DNA of 64,000 nt from Nodularia sp034931045 (lineage in GTDB: Bacteria > Cyanobacteriota > Cyanobacteriia > Cyanobacteriales > Nostocaceae). The notes under the pieces were generated by a model. The model ran no database searches, had not been told where the DNA came from, and saw only the letters and a program-made list of their open reading frames with translations. The stretch is from positions 19,969-83,968 of the forward strand of contig NZ_JAYGHH010000016.1 in assembly GCF_034931045.1 (NCBI RefSeq), written 5' to 3'. The position numbers and the translations under genes were made by a program. Shown here in pieces: positions 63,401-64,000 of this stretch (position 1 is its first letter; each line of letters starts with the position of its first letter).

Positions 63401-63976
63401 TTACAATAATCTTTTTAAAGGCTGCGTAAACCCAGGAACAACATCTTCACCATCCAAAATTGCTGTAGCTGGATACTGAGTAATTGACCCATCCCGACGA
63501 TAAACCAAAGCTTGCTGATTTTGACGGTCAATCAACCATGCTAACTGCACACCATTGGTAATATATTCTGACATCTTGGCTTTAAGTTTCACCAAACTGT
63601 CATTTTTAGAACGAATTTCAATCACAAAATTAGGAGCTAAATTAATAAAACCATCCTCTTGCTGATCCCAATTTTCTGGTAAACGACCTTTAGCCACAAA
63701 AGCAGCATCAGGAGACCTTACTGCCGTATTTGGTAATCTAAAACCTGTACTTGGTCCAAAAACCTCACCTAAATCTTGACTTTCCACCCAAAACAACAAA
63801 TAAGCACCTGCTTTTATTTCACGATTTCCAGAAATTCCCCCAGTTGGTGGCATAGTTTCTAAAGTTCCATCAGCATTGCGTTCAAACCGCAGTTCCGGGT
63901 TTTGCGAACTCATCAACATCAATTCTTCATCAGTGACAGCATAACAAGACTGCACCGTTACTTTTTCACTGTTCAT
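63401..63976 (-). CDS. Uma2-family (DUF820) putative endonuclease
   Basis: 191 aa. Landmarks: MSSQNPELRFERNADGTLET, RSPDAAFVAKGRLPENW, NFVIEIRSKNDSLVKLKAKM and AWLIDRQNQQALVYRRDG. It faces the same way as the Uma2 gene 113 bp downstream, and the pair may be co-transcribed. The two are diverged, not recent duplicates. Confidence 0.9.
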   Translation of the reverse strand: MNSEKVTVQSCYAVTDEELMLMSSQNPELRFERNADGTLETMPPTGGISGNREIKAGAYLLFWVESQDLGEVFGPSTGFRLPNTAVRSPDAAFVAKGRLPENWDQQEDGFINLAPNFVIEIRSKNDSLVKLKAKMSEYITNGVQLAWLIDRQNQQALVYRRDGSITQYPATAILDGEDVVPGFTQPLKRLL

Positions 63977-64000
63977 GATGATGCCAGATGGAATGACATC

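Noticed and set aside
1..64000. tRNA, rRNA, tmRNA or prophage genes
   Set aside because: Looked for by eye (T-loop words, phage structural genes) and not found; short RNAs could have been missed without a covariance search.

Overview
The window comes from a cyanobacterium, most likely a filamentous heterocyst-forming type (Nostocales). It carries psbB and psbT of photosystem II, a CAAD/CURT1-type thylakoid protein, a cyanobacterial Hfq beside dapF, a cold-type RRM protein, four Uma2-family genes, very many HIP1 octamers (GCGATCGC) and the 7-bp tandem repeats known from Nostoc/Calothrix relatives. Two runs of N (32841-32866, 54368-54392) show that it is a draft scaffold. Identifications rest on reading the sequence and remembered family features; no database search was run.

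Layout. 1-4.6 kb: partial clpS, an exported FAD oxidoreductase, an RRM protein, a small conserved protein and an IF3 gene that appears to start at AUU. 4.8-11 kb: a membrane coiled-coil/TPR protein, then two minus-strand genes (355 and 805 aa) that look like a two-component alpha-pore-forming toxin of XaxAB/YaxAB style. 11-23.4 kb: gatB, an SLH-VWA surface protein, a CAAD protein, two stress-type envelope genes, a large helical-repeat membrane protein split by a frameshift at A9, a Ca2+/cation antiporter and an Orn/Lys/Arg decarboxylase. 23.4-26.5 kb: an 865-aa GIY-YIG protein with two kinds of repeated module, then a HicB-like remnant and a DUF4926-like gene. 26.6-38.8 kb: phoD behind a PHO-box-like site, ychF, dapF/hfq, a K+/H+-type antiporter broken by an assembly gap, a two-domain PPK2 enzyme and hisC. 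38.8-49.2 kb: hypothetical and GNAT genes, a PiT phosphate transporter, a decayed OmpR-type response regulator, a methyltransferase, Uma2, HAD, rps1, psbT and psbB. 49.9-64 kb: a 2TM protein, a creatininase-family protein, a polyphosphate-glucokinase-like kinase, Uma2, an unusual phosphoribosyltransferase, purH, a Mn catalase, a GlsB-type protein, hemN, typA, an overlapping toxin-antitoxin pair and two more Uma2 genes.

How the genes fit together. Most are housekeeping and need no shared system. A phosphate/polyphosphate theme recurs (phoD, PiT, PPK2-type phosphotransferase, PpgK-like kinase). Accessory material is concentrated in the putative toxin pair, the GIY-YIG protein, the PRTase gene next to an N gap, and the toxin-antitoxin/Uma2 cluster at the right end. 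Intergenic DNA carries a small family of MITE-like elements with AGGACTTACGCA ends, GC-rich palindromic repeats, heptamer tandem repeats and several clear rho-independent terminators.
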